Assembly (NCBI RefSeq): GCF_003933235.1
Contig: NZ_RWJI01000001.1
Location: forward strand, 61,001-125,000
Source: Sphingorhabdus wooponensis
GTDB taxonomy: Bacteria > Pseudomonadota > Alphaproteobacteria > Sphingomonadales > Sphingomonadaceae
Reading direction: 5' to 3'
DNA length: 64,000 bases
Below, one piece after another: positions 17,038 to 25,352 of the stretch (positions are counted from its first letter, which is position 1; each line of letters starts with the position of its first letter). The notes under the pieces are model-generated. The model ran no database searches. It saw only the letters and a program-made list of their open reading frames with translations, and was not told the origin of the DNA. Both the position numbers and the translations under genes were made by a program.

Positions 17038-17820
17038 ATGAAATTGGATTCAACAGTCGCAGCAGTCGTCACCGGCGGCGCATCTGGCCTTGGCGAAGCA
17101 ACCGCACGGGCGCTCGCCGCCAAGGGTGTAAAGGTCGCGATTTTCGATCTTCAAGCCGAAAAGGGCGAAGCATTGGCCGCAGAAATCGGTGGTGTGTTTT
17201 GCAACGTCAATGTCACCAGCGACGAAAGCGTTGACGCTGGCTTTGCCAAGGCACGCGCGGTGCACGGTCAGGAACGTATCTTGGTGAACTGCGCGGGCAC
17301 GGGTAACGCTGCCAAAACGGCTAGCCGTTCGAAGGAAGACGGTTCGATCAAGCATTTTCCGCTCGACGCCTTTGACCGTATTATTCAAATCAATCTCGTT
17401 GGCACGTTCCGCTGCATCGCCAAGTCGGCAGCGGGTATGTTGACGCTTGAGCCAATAGAAGATGGCGAACGCGGTGCGATGGTAAACACCGCATCGGTTG
17501 CGGCTGAAGATGGTCAAATGGGTCAAGCGGCTTATTCGGCATCCAAGGGCGGCGTTGTTGGTATGACCTTGCCAATCGCGCGCGATTTGATGAGCGAAGG
17601 CATTCGCGTCAACACTATCTTGCCGGGCATTTTCAACACGCCGTTGATGAATGGTGCGCCGCAAGCCGTGAAAGATGCACTTGCGGCATCTGTGCCTTTC
17701 CCCAAGCGCCTTGGCCATCCGGAGGAATTCGCGCAAGTCGCCATGACAATGATTGAATGTGGATATTTCAACGGCGAAGACGTGCGTATCGACGGTGCTA
17801 TCCGCATGGCGCCACGGTAA
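17038..17820 (+). CDS. SDR dehydrogenase, 3-hydroxyacyl-CoA dehydrogenase type 2-like
   Basis: A 260-residue short-chain dehydrogenase. The Rossmann motif is VTGGASGLGEA, with an Asp (IFDLQ) after strand two that favours NAD. NCAG follows the third strand, and the catalytic YSASKGG lies near residue 160. The C-terminal NTILPGIFNTPLM and LGHPEEFA match HSD10-type enzymes, which oxidise 3-hydroxyacyl-CoA, notably branched (2-methyl) or steroid substrates. In this cluster it would supply the second oxidation step between hydratase and thiolase. GGAG lies 11 bases before the ATG. A long RNA-like hairpin occupies the gap after it. Confidence 0.92.
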   Translation: MKLDSTVAAVVTGGASGLGEATARALAAKGVKVAIFDLQAEKGEALAAEIGGVFCNVNVTSDESVDAGFAKARAVHGQERILVNCAGTGNAAKTASRSKEDGSIKHFPLDAFDRIIQINLVGTFRCIAKSAAGMLTLEPIEDGERGAMVNTASVAAEDGQMGQAAYSASKGGVVGMTLPIARDLMSEGIRVNTILPGIFNTPLMNGAPQAVKDALAASVPFPKRLGHPEEFAQVAMTMIECGYFNGEDVRIDGAIRMAPR

Positions 17821-17831
17821 ACGCAACGCAT

Positions 17832-17913
17832 TCTGTTCGTGTCGCGCATCGTTGAGACATTTTGAGGTCGTGGACGACTGAGAGATGTCTAGACTGGGCG
17901 CGACACGGATAGA
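17832..17913 (+). other. 82-nt bulge-free imperfect hairpin, probable structured RNA
   Basis: The sequence folds around the tetraloop TGGA (17871-17874) into two 39-base arms with no bulge. Hand pairing gives 27 Watson-Crick pairs, 7 G-U pairs and 5 mismatches. The outer block CGTGTCGCGC (17838-17847) and the middle block AGACAT (17855-17860) are perfect. All seven wobbles are G-U in plus-strand RNA and none would be A-C, so pairing is kept on the transcript rather than only in DNA. There is no T-run, so it is not a standard terminator. It lies between the SDR and the second crotonase gene. Confidence 0.65.
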
Positions 17914-17954
17914 TTATAGGGTGTGTTGGAACCTATTATAGAGGTGTGCAAGTG

Positions 17955-18827
17955 ATGACCGAATTCACCCAAATCCAATATGCGGTCGCTGACGGCATCG
18001 CCACGATCACGATGCATCGTCCCGAAAAAATGAATGCATTTACCAATGTTATGATGCGCGAGATGTGCACGGCATTTGATTTGGTCGACGCAGATGATGC
18101 TGTGCGTGCTGTCATCGTTACGGGATCGGGTGAACGCGCTTTTTGTGCCGGCGCGGATCTTACGCCGGAGGCGGGCGGCGATGTGTTTGCTAGCCGATCG
18201 GAGGTGGAATCGCTTTCGGACGAGCGGGTGCGCGACTCTGGCGGGCGTCTGACGCTACGAATTTTCCAATGCAAAAAACCGGTTATCGGCGCAATCAATG
18301 GCGCCGCGGTGGGCATTGGCGCGACCATGCAATTGCCAATGGATTTTCGTTTGGCGAGCGACAATGCGCGCTTCGGCTTTGTCTTTGCCCGGCGCGGGAT
18401 TGTGCCAGAGGCGGCCTCTAGTTGGTTTCTGCCCCGCTTGGTAGGCATGCAGCAGGCGTTGGAATGGTGTATGACGGGTAGGGTGTTTAACGCCGCGGAG
18501 GCCTTAAACGGTGGCCTTGTCCGCTCTGTTCATGCGCCCACCGAATTGATGGATGCGGCGCGGATGCTGGCGCGTGAGATTGCCGATAACACAGCGCCTG
18601 TATCTATTGCTCTGACGCGCGCTATGCTGTGGCGTCTGTCCGCTGCCGACCACCCAATGTCCGCACATGCGATTGATAGTCGGGCCATTTACCGCCGTTC
18701 GCGTTCCGGCGATGCGAAAGAGGGTATCGCCAGCTTTTTGGAAAAGCGTGCCCCAGATTATCCCGATAAAGTTTCCGCAGACTTACCAGACTTCTTCCCA
18801 TGGTGGGACGAACCTGTCTATAAGTAA
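17955..18827 (+). CDS. Crotonase-family protein, isomerase- or hydrolase-like
   Basis: A 290-residue crotonase. Oxyanion-hole segments GSGERAFCAGADL and INGAAVGIGATMQLPMDF are present. The first hydratase Glu position is changed: FGFVFARRGIVPEAASSWFLPRL has no Glu where the classical enzyme has PEI, while a Glu is found in PEAASS and in QALEW. That pattern is seen in enoyl-CoA isomerases and related members, so hydration of a plain 2-enoyl-CoA is less likely. GAGGTG at 17941-17946 supports ATG 17955 over GTG 17946. It precedes the TetR gene by 27 bp. Confidence 0.9.
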   Translation: MTEFTQIQYAVADGIATITMHRPEKMNAFTNVMMREMCTAFDLVDADDAVRAVIVTGSGERAFCAGADLTPEAGGDVFASRSEVESLSDERVRDSGGRLTLRIFQCKKPVIGAINGAAVGIGATMQLPMDFRLASDNARFGFVFARRGIVPEAASSWFLPRLVGMQQALEWCMTGRVFNAAEALNGGLVRSVHAPTELMDAARMLAREIADNTAPVSIALTRAMLWRLSAADHPMSAHAIDSRAIYRRSRSGDAKEGIASFLEKRAPDYPDKVSADLPDFFPWWDEPVYK

Positions 18828-18854
18828 CCTCACGCAAAGGGGGTGCGGACACCA

Positions 18855-19493
18855 ATGGCAACAACAGGACCAAGACTGGCGAGCGATACATCCGATGGCA
18901 ACAATGCGCGCGATCAATTGATCGAGGCAGCCAGCCAGATCATGCGCGAAGGTGACACGATTGACCTGTCGCTGTCCGAACTGTCGCTGCGTGCTGGGCT
19001 CAACAGCGCTTTGGTCAAATATTATTTTGGCAATAAAAACGGCCTAATGCTGGCGTTGCTTGATCGTGACATGGGCAATATCGTGCAAAGCTTGGGAGCT
19101 TTGGTCGCCAAAGACATGCAGCCTGCCGACAAATTGCGTATCCATATTGGCGCTGTAATCGACACTTATCATGCCTTTCCCTATCTCAACCGCCTGTTAA
19201 TGCGCATGGTCCGCGACAGCGCCCCTGCTGAAGCGGCGCGCATTGCGGAATTGTATCTCAAGCCGATTTCGAACGTCTATGAAGTGCTTATTGCGCAAGG
19301 CATAAAAGCCGGTAAATTCCGCAAAACCGACCCGCAATTTTTCTACTTCACGGTAACTGGCGCGGCCGACCGTTTCTATTCATCGCGGTTGGTGCTGCGC
19401 CATTGTTACAATCAGGATGATTTTGACGAGAATATGCGCGATGCCTATCGCGAGCATACCATTGACCTGATCATGCGCGGACTGCTGGTTTAG
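18855..19493 (+). CDS. TetR/AcrR family transcriptional regulator
   Basis: A 212-residue regulator. The N-terminal helix-turn-helix is LSLSELSLRAGLNSALVKYYFGNKNGLMLALLDRDM (about residues 37-72), with the KYYFGNK ending typical of TetR. The C-terminal ligand domain contains a DTYHAFPYLNRLLMRMVRD helix. AAAGGGGG at 18835-18842 and ATG 18855 give workable spacing; a GTG at 18843 would be too close. As the only regulator inside the acyl-CoA cluster, it is the best candidate to bind the TTTAATC-GATTAAA palindromes and to be released by an acyl-CoA intermediate; this is inference. Confidence 0.92.
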   Translation: MATTGPRLASDTSDGNNARDQLIEAASQIMREGDTIDLSLSELSLRAGLNSALVKYYFGNKNGLMLALLDRDMGNIVQSLGALVAKDMQPADKLRIHIGAVIDTYHAFPYLNRLLMRMVRDSAPAEAARIAELYLKPISNVYEVLIAQGIKAGKFRKTDPQFFYFTVTGAADRFYSSRLVLRHCYNQDDFDENMRDAYREHTIDLIMRGLLV

Positions 19494-19521
19494 GTTTATC
19501 CTTCCCCAAAGAGACAGGGGC

Positions 19522-20715
19522 TTACATCCCTAACGCGGCCTTAATTTCGTCTCCATCGGCATCCAGCATCGGCGGATGGGCATAATTGGACACAGGCGTC
19601 CCCGCATAATGCACGGGATGTTTCATCGACCGGTATTTACCAAGGTCCGGCGATTCCCGTTCTTCAAAAAAGCCGACATCAGCCAAATGTGGATCGGCCA
19701 GCACGTCGGCCATGCGGTTATACTTCATTGCTGGAATGTCATGCTGTGCTAACAGGTCAAGCCATTCGGCGGTGGTTCGCGTCGCGCTCACTTCTTCGAT
19801 CAACGCATATAATTCGCCTGTGTGCTTGGTGCGTTCCTGATAGGTCGAAAAGCGCGGGTCATCGAAGACATTGGGCCGTCCACCCAGTTCAAAAAATGTG
19901 GCCCATTGCCGGTCATTATAAGGGACGATGGCAATGAAGCTGTCTTTGGTCGGGTAGGGCCGGCGACGCGGGTTGACCGAGCGTGTGTAGCCCATACGGC
20001 CATTGCCGGGGACGAAGGTTTCGCCCCACAGGTTTTCGACCATGTTGAACCAAGTGAAGCATTCAAACATCGGTACTTGAACAAACTGCCCACCTTGGCC
20101 CCCTGCGCGGCCAAGCAATGCTGCCATTGTGGCGTTGGCCGCGAACAGACCGCTGACCTTATCTGCGACAAGGCTTGGGGAATAAGTTGGTCGCCCGCCA
20201 TCGCGCTGTTCGCTTAATGCGGCAAAGCCGGAGGCGGCCTGGATGAGGTCGTCATAGGCCTGCCGCTCCCCATAAGCACCGCCCGCACCAAAGCCCGCGC
20301 AATGCACATATACGATGTTGGGGTTGATAGCCTTCACGGCCTCATACCCAAAACCAAGTCGCTCGACGCCTGCCATGCGGACATTATGGATGAACACATC
20401 GGCCTCTTCCAACAAAGCTTCGAGCACGGCTTTGTCCTCAGGCTTTTTGATGTTGAGGTTAATGGCTTTTTTATTGCGGTTGAGCGCAGTGAAAATCGGA
20501 CCATGTTGTTTGGTGGGCGAATCGCCGCCATGGCGCATCATGTCGCCAGGGGTGTTGCCCTCGCTATTTTCGATTTTGATTACTTCGGCACCTAAATCGG
20601 CTAATTGCACAGTAGCATAAGGCCCAAGCACGACGGTGGCCATATCCACAACCTTAATGCCCTTCAAAGGTCCGGTTGGTTCTGTGTCCCATGTCAATTT
20701 CGGCCATTTCGCCAT
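19522..20715 (-). CDS. CaiB/BaiF family (type III) CoA transferase
   Basis: A 397-residue family III CoA-transferase. Blocks include GPLKGIKVVDMATVVLGPYATVQLADLGAEVIKIE, NRNKKAINLNIKKPEDK, ADVFIHNVRMAGVERLGFGY and SLVADKVSGLFAANA, where the Asp is the position that forms the acyl anhydride. It moves CoA between carboxylates without ATP, an alternative activation step to the synthetase. ATG 20715 is preferred because AAGGAGAG lies upstream; the frame continues to 20739. It is divergent from the thiolase-like gene, and the 75-bp region between them holds a degenerate copy of the operator motif. Confidence 0.93.
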   Translation of the reverse strand: MAKWPKLTWDTEPTGPLKGIKVVDMATVVLGPYATVQLADLGAEVIKIENSEGNTPGDMMRHGGDSPTKQHGPIFTALNRNKKAINLNIKKPEDKAVLEALLEEADVFIHNVRMAGVERLGFGYEAVKAINPNIVYVHCAGFGAGGAYGERQAYDDLIQAASGFAALSEQRDGGRPTYSPSLVADKVSGLFAANATMAALLGRAGGQGGQFVQVPMFECFTWFNMVENLWGETFVPGNGRMGYTRSVNPRRRPYPTKDSFIAIVPYNDRQWATFFELGGRPNVFDDPRFSTYQERTKHTGELYALIEEVSATRTTAEWLDLLAQHDIPAMKYNRMADVLADPHLADVGFFEERESPDLGKYRSMKHPVHYAGTPVSNYAHPPMLDADGDEIKAALGM

Positions 20716-20752
20716 GTGCGCTCTCCTTATTCCTTGCATAGCCTGCTAGCAT

Positions 20753-20772
20753 ATTTAAGCGTGCAGTTAAGA
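20753..20772. promoter_or_regulatory. Degenerate operator copy in a divergent promoter
   Basis: ATTTAAGCGTGCAGTTAAGA matches 15 of 20 positions of the site at 10587-10606. It lies midway between the divergent CoA-transferase (start 20715) and thiolase-like (start 20791) genes, so one bound repressor could control both. Its own symmetry is weaker than that of the other two copies. Confidence 0.45.
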
Positions 20773-20790
20773 GATAATCGGGAGAGCAAC

Positions 20791-22281
20791 ATGAGCAATT
20801 TTGACGCGGGCGCGCCAGTAATCATCGGTGTAGGCGAAGCGAGCCGCAAGACCGTGGCTGGCGAATGGCCAGCTCCACGTGATTTGGCCGGCGCCGCAAT
20901 CAAGGCAGCCCTTGGCGATACGGGGCAGCCGCAAGCCATCGCTGCCGCGATTCACACCATCGCCGCCATTCGGACCTTTGAGGATAGCGGTGTCAGCCTT
21001 GGTACAGGCTCTCCCGATAATACGCCCGAGGCCTTTGGCGCCGCGGGCGGGATCAGTGCCCAGCGTTTGATCTATGCCGATGTCGGCGGCCAAAGCCCGC
21101 AGGCGATGTTGAACGAGCTGGCCGGGGACATAAGGCGAGGTGCGTGCAGTCTGGCGGTGCTTGTTGCAGCAGAGGCTACGGGCACGGCCAAGCGTGCCCG
21201 CAAGGCGGGCATATCATTAGACTGGGGTTTGGCGTCGGACACGCCGTTCGATAACCGCCTGTCTACCTTTCCTATTTTGAGCCGTACCGAAATCCGCCAT
21301 GGCATCATTTCCATGCCGCTGGCTTACAGTCTGATTGAAAATGCACGACGTATAGAAATTGGCCTCGATGGAGAGGCCTATGCCCGCGAGATGGCGGCCT
21401 TATGGTCTGCCTTTTCGGTGAAAGCCGCAACGCGCACCCATGCGCAGTTCCCCGGTTTACGATCCCCGGAGGCACTGCAGAGTGACGACAATGGCAATTA
21501 TCCGCTAACCGACATTTACCGCCGCTGGCATGTCGCGCAAGACGCGGTCGACTTGGGCGGCGCGGTTATCCTGACCAGCGCAGGCAAGGCCCGCGAATTG
21601 GGCGTACCGCAAGATAAATGGGTGTGGTTGGCGGGCGCAGCCGAAGCAGCAGAGCCACCCTTGTCCGAACGCGCGGTCATTCACCGTTCCGCTGCGTTAG
21701 ATTTTGCGATCACTGCTGCACTTAACCAAGCCGGTCTTGCGTCCGCTGACCTTGGCCCGGTGGACATTTATAGTTGCTTTCCCTGTGCGGTATTCGCGGC
21801 GGTGGACAGTATGCAAGATGCAGGCCGAGCGTTAGGCGACTATACGCTCACCGGCGGACTCAGCTTCTTTGGCGGCCCGGGCAATGGCTATGGCAACTAT
21901 AACATCGCCGCGATGGTTGACGCGTTGCGCCGTGACGGAACTAAGCCAGCTTTGGTCACGGCCAATGGCGGCGTGATGTCGAAGCAGGCGGTCGGGATTT
22001 ACGCGGCAACGCAGCCGCGGGTAGCGTGGTCCGGCGATGCGGTGAATGGCTATGCGCCAACGCCGCTGGCGCTTGACGATGCGCCCCAAGGCAAAGCGCG
22101 GGTGCTCAGCTTTGTGCGATCAGCGGGCAAGGACGGTTTCGGTGCGGCAACATTGTTGCTGGAAACCGAAGGCGGCGCGCGCGCCATGGCGGTGATGGAT
22201 GGGCCAGTGGATGCTGACCTTAGCAACGCGGTCGTTCAGGTCACCGCGGGTGAAAAACGTCATAGTGCGACATTTATCTGA
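20791..22281 (+). CDS. Thiolase-like protein (TLP1-type acetyl-CoA acetyltransferase homologue)
   Basis: A 496-residue thiolase-fold protein. Conserved blocks are PVIIGVGEAS, YADVGGQSPQAMLNELAGDI, VDIYSCFPCAVFAAVDSM and GGLSFFGGPGNGYGNYNIAAMVDALR. Where degradative thiolases have the nucleophilic Cys, this family has GGQSP, so ordinary thiolysis is doubtful. The extra C-terminal domain of about 100 residues (from about KARVLSFVR) fits the thiolase-like type 1 group, whose reaction is poorly known. GGGAGAG precedes ATG 20791. It is divergent from the CoA-transferase and closes the catabolic cluster on the right. Confidence 0.88.
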   Translation: MSNFDAGAPVIIGVGEASRKTVAGEWPAPRDLAGAAIKAALGDTGQPQAIAAAIHTIAAIRTFEDSGVSLGTGSPDNTPEAFGAAGGISAQRLIYADVGGQSPQAMLNELAGDIRRGACSLAVLVAAEATGTAKRARKAGISLDWGLASDTPFDNRLSTFPILSRTEIRHGIISMPLAYSLIENARRIEIGLDGEAYAREMAALWSAFSVKAATRTHAQFPGLRSPEALQSDDNGNYPLTDIYRRWHVAQDAVDLGGAVILTSAGKARELGVPQDKWVWLAGAAEAAEPPLSERAVIHRSAALDFAITAALNQAGLASADLGPVDIYSCFPCAVFAAVDSMQDAGRALGDYTLTGGLSFFGGPGNGYGNYNIAAMVDALRRDGTKPALVTANGGVMSKQAVGIYAATQPRVAWSGDAVNGYAPTPLALDDAPQGKARVLSFVRSAGKDGFGAATLLLETEGGARAMAVMDGPVDADLSNAVVQVTAGEKRHSATFI

Positions 22282-22342
22282 TAATCTGTGGTTCATCCTG
22301 CCGCGTATATGATATGCCGCTCGCGTGATCCGGAGAAAATCG

Positions 22343-22768
22343 ATGCATATATGTAAACTGGTCGCCTTTGCCTCTCCTTTGACATTGGTTGCTGCGTGCG
22401 GCCAAGTGGATAATATCCCAAAGCCGCTAACCGAAAAACAGAGCGCGGTCTTGATGAAAGAACTGAACGGCAAGGTCGCTGGCAAGCCGGTAAATTGCAT
22501 TAGCGACTTTAACGGCACCAATACCATCCGCGTAAGTGACAATATCTTGCTCTACCGTGTGTCAGGCCGTTTGGTGTACCAAAACAATTTGCGATCCGCA
22601 TGCAGCGGACTATCGCGTGACGATGACATCATCGTGTCCGAACAATTTGGCAGCCAAAAATGCAAAGGCGATCTCATCCGCCTCGTGGACAGGACCACCG
22701 GCATGACTGGCGGCGTGTGCAGCCTTGGGGAATTTGTTCCTTATCGTTCGGAGAAGACGACAGGCTAG
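22343..22768 (+). CDS. Predicted small lipoprotein of unknown function
   Basis: A 141-residue protein whose N-terminus (MHICKLVAFASPLTLVAAC) is a lipoprotein signal with lipobox LVAAC; the lipidated Cys would be residue 19. The mature part has four Cys in addition (CISDF, CSGL, CKGD, CSLG), suggesting two disulfides in the periplasm. CGGAGA at 22331-22336 supports ATG 22343 over a GTG at 22325. I do not recognise a family. It stands alone between the thiolase-like gene and thrS. Confidence 0.75.
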   Translation: MHICKLVAFASPLTLVAACGQVDNIPKPLTEKQSAVLMKELNGKVAGKPVNCISDFNGTNTIRVSDNILLYRVSGRLVYQNNLRSACSGLSRDDDIIVSEQFGSQKCKGDLIRLVDRTTGMTGGVCSLGEFVPYRSEKTTG

Positions 22769-22881
22769 TTGGATTGTCTATGATAAGTGGTTCTTGTTCA
22801 GGGACCATGGCTGCACACTTGCGACTTCGCCTCTGGGCTGGCAAAGGAGCGCTTCTAACCGCAGTTGAAAGCAAATAATCC

Positions 22882-24879
22882 ATGTCCGAGATGATCCGTG
22901 TCACCCTTCCCGATGGCTCTGCCCGTGAAGTTGCGCGTGGCACTACCCCTGCGGATATTGCCGCCGCAATTGGTCCCGGCCTTGCGAAGGCGGCGATTGC
23001 AGCGCGTGTGGATGGCGAATTACGTGACATCATGCGCCCTATTGAGGCAGATGCGGAGCTGGCGTTGGTGACGACCCGTGATGAGGCCGACGCGCTTGAG
23101 CTCGCCCGCCACGATTTTGCGCATATATTGGCAGAAGCGGTGCAGACGCTGTTTCCCGGCACGCAAATCACATTTGGCCCATCGACGGATGACGGTTTTT
23201 ATTATGACGTGATGGCGCCTGCCGAGCGTGGGCCGTTCACGATGGATGATTTGCCTGCGATTGAGGAACAAATGCGCGCAATCATACGCGCCGATAAGCC
23301 GCTTCGCCGCGAAGTGATGGCGCGCGATGCGTTGATTGCGACATGGCAAAAGGCTGGCGAAAAATTTAAAGCGGAATGGGCAGCGGAACTGCCCGCGGGC
23401 GAGGAGCTGTCGGTCTATTGGTCCGGCGATGACTGGATGGACATGTGCCGGGGGCCACATTTGGCATCGACCGGAAAGTTGGATCCGGCGGCGTTCAAGC
23501 TGACGCGGGTGGCTGGCGCTTATTGGCGCGGCGACCAGAACAATCCCCAATTAAGCCGCATTTACGGTACGGGCTGGTTAAACAAGAAACAGCTTGATGC
23601 CCATCTGCTCCGGCTGGAAGAAGCTGCCAAGCGGGACCATCGCCGTTTGGGCCAGGATATGGACCTTTTCCATCTGCAGCAAGAAGCGCATGGATCGGTC
23701 TTTTGGCATCCCAATGGCTATCTGATCTGGCGCGAACTTGAGGCTTATATGCGCAGGGCGATTGATGGCGCCGGTTATATGGAAGTCAAAACGCCGCAAG
23801 TCATGGACGCGCGCCAGTGGCAGCAATCGGGACATTGGGGCAAATATCGCGCCAATATGTTTGTCATCCCGGATGAAGTGCCCAATGTCGATGACGATGG
23901 CCCCGTAATTTCGGGCGATGCCGACTGGATGGCGCTGAAGCCCATGAACTGCCCGGCGCATGTTTTGATTTTCCGTCAGGGGATTAAATCTTATCGCGAT
24001 CTGCCAATGCGCTTATACGAAAATGGCTGCTGCCACCGTAATGAACCGCATGGCGCGTTGCATGGCCTGATGCGGGTGCGTCAGTTTACGCAAGACGATG
24101 CGCATATTTTCTGCCGCGAGGACCAGATTGTCGAAGAGGTACAGGCCTTTTGTGTGCTTGCTGACCGAATCTATAAGGAATTTGGGTTTACCTATTCAAT
24201 CAAGCTCGCTTTGCGTCCAGACCAACGCTTTGGTTCGGATGCCGATTGGGACAAGGCGGAAAATGAGCTTCGTGATGCCGTTGTTAGAGCGGGGCTCGCG
24301 ACTGCAGAATATGGTTGGGAAGAATTGCCAGGCGAGGGGGCGTTTTATGCACCAAAACTGGAATGGCATCTGACCGACGCGATTGGCCGAACATGGCAGG
24401 TGGGCACAATTCAGTCGGATCGCGTAATGCCCGAACGTCTGGATGCAAGCTATGTTGGAGAGGATGGCGCACGCCACCGCCCCGTCATGCTGCACCGTGC
24501 AATCTTTGGCAGCTATGAACGCTTTATCGGCATCTTGATCGAACATTATGCAGGCCGGTTCCCAGTCTGGCTCGCGCCTGTGCAAGCCGTGGTCGCGACG
24601 ATCACGTCGGAGGCTGATGGATATGCGCATGATGTTACCGCAAAGTTGCGGGCTGCGGGCATTCGCGTTGAAGCCGACACGCGCAACGAAAAAATCAATT
24701 ACAAGGTGCGTGAGCATAGCGTGGCGAAGGTGCCGCACTTGCTTGTCGTTGGAATGCGCGAGGCAGAGGAAGGCAAAGTTGCGATCCGTAGCCTTGGCTC
24801 GGATGGCCAGCGCATCATGACACTGGACGAGGCGATAGCTATGTTGTCGCATGAAGCTACGCCGCCGGATTTACGTTAG
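22882..24879 (+). CDS. thrS: Threonyl-tRNA synthetase
   Basis: A 665-residue class II synthetase. Order: TGS domain (about 1-62, [14 protein letters not shown]), SAD editing domain with DDGFYYDV and [10 protein letters not shown] (Cys and His for editing), catalytic core with [10 protein letters not shown] (zinc Cys), [27 protein letters not shown] (motif 2 and zinc His), and the anticodon-binding domain ending near [16 protein letters not shown]. It charges tRNA-Thr and edits Ser-tRNA. Length fits the family. No T-box is expected in proteobacteria and none is seen. Another gene follows after 21 bp. Confidence 0.99.
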   Translation: MSEMIRVTLPDGSAREVARGTTPADIAAAIGPGLAKAAIAARVDGELRDIMRPIEADAELALVTTRDEADALELARHDFAHILAEAVQTLFPGTQITFGPSTDDGFYYDVMAPAERGPFTMDDLPAIEEQMRAIIRADKPLRREVMARDALIATWQKAGEKFKAEWAAELPAGEELSVYWSGDDWMDMCRGPHLASTGKLDPAAFKLTRVAGAYWRGDQNNPQLSRIYGTGWLNKKQLDAHLLRLEEAAKRDHRRLGQDMDLFHLQQEAHGSVFWHPNGYLIWRELEAYMRRAIDGAGYMEVKTPQVMDARQWQQSGHWGKYRANMFVIPDEVPNVDDDGPVISGDADWMALKPMNCPAHVLIFRQGIKSYRDLPMRLYENGCCHRNEPHGALHGLMRVRQFTQDDAHIFCREDQIVEEVQAFCVLADRIYKEFGFTYSIKLALRPDQRFGSDADWDKAENELRDAVVRAGLATAEYGWEELPGEGAFYAPKLEWHLTDAIGRTWQVGTIQSDRVMPERLDASYVGEDGARHRPVMLHRAIFGSYERFIGILIEHYAGRFPVWLAPVQAVVATITSEADGYAHDVTAKLRAAGIRVEADTRNEKINYKVREHSVAKVPHLLVVGMREAEEGKVAIRSLGSDGQRIMTLDEAIAMLSHEATPPDLR

Positions 24880-24900
24880 ACCATCTTTGAGGAGACAGTG

Positions 24901-25317
24901 ATGAAAACGCTTCCATTGACGCTTTCTGCCCTATTATTCTTGGCTGCGTGTCAGCAACCCGCAGCGGATGAGAGTGCCGCTACACCAGAGGCAGCGGCAG
25001 ATGCGACCGCAAGCTACAACGCCGCACAAAAGGCTTATGCAGCGGCCAATGACAAGATGCATGCCGGCATGGGTACGATAAACGCCGACGCCGATATTGC
25101 GTTCATGCAGGGCATGATTCCGCATCACATGGGAGCAGTCGACATGGCGAAGGTCGCGCTGGAGCATGGCAAGGACCCTGAAGTGCGCGCGCTTGCGCAG
25201 AAGGTCATCGCCGCACAAGAAGCCGAAATAAAAGACATGCAGGCATGGCTCGACAAAAAAGGCGTGGCTGCAGAAAAGCCGCTGACCGCGGCTGATCATG
25301 CCGCGATGGGGCACTGA
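24901..25317 (+). CDS. DUF305 family lipoprotein
   Basis: A 138-residue DUF305 protein. The N-terminal signal ends with lipobox LAAC (LLFLAACQQP). The mature helix pair carries DIAFMQGMIPHHMGAVDMAKVALEHGKDPEVRALAQKVI, with the His-His-Met cluster typical of DUF305, a four-helix bundle often found near copper-handling genes. Metal binding through the Met/His residues is therefore likely but not proven; the C-terminal HAAMGH adds more. GAGGAGA precedes ATG 24901. The stop overlaps the open frame of the TSUP permease. Confidence 0.92.
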   Translation: MKTLPLTLSALLFLAACQQPAADESAATPEAAADATASYNAAQKAYAAANDKMHAGMGTINADADIAFMQGMIPHHMGAVDMAKVALEHGKDPEVRALAQKVIAAQEAEIKDMQAWLDKKGVAAEKPLTAADHAAMGH

Positions 25318-25352
25318 GCATTCAAGAGCTGATTGGACTTACCACAGGGCAA

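Noticed and set aside
17050..17826. 258-codon minus-strand frame opposite the SDR gene
   Set aside because: Shadow of a well-supported gene; biased composition (His, Arg, Cys) and no ribosome-binding site.
22779..22877. Possible 32-codon leader peptide before thrS
   Set aside because: It ends just before the thrS start, but it has no run of Thr codons, no attenuator hairpin pair and no good ribosome-binding site.
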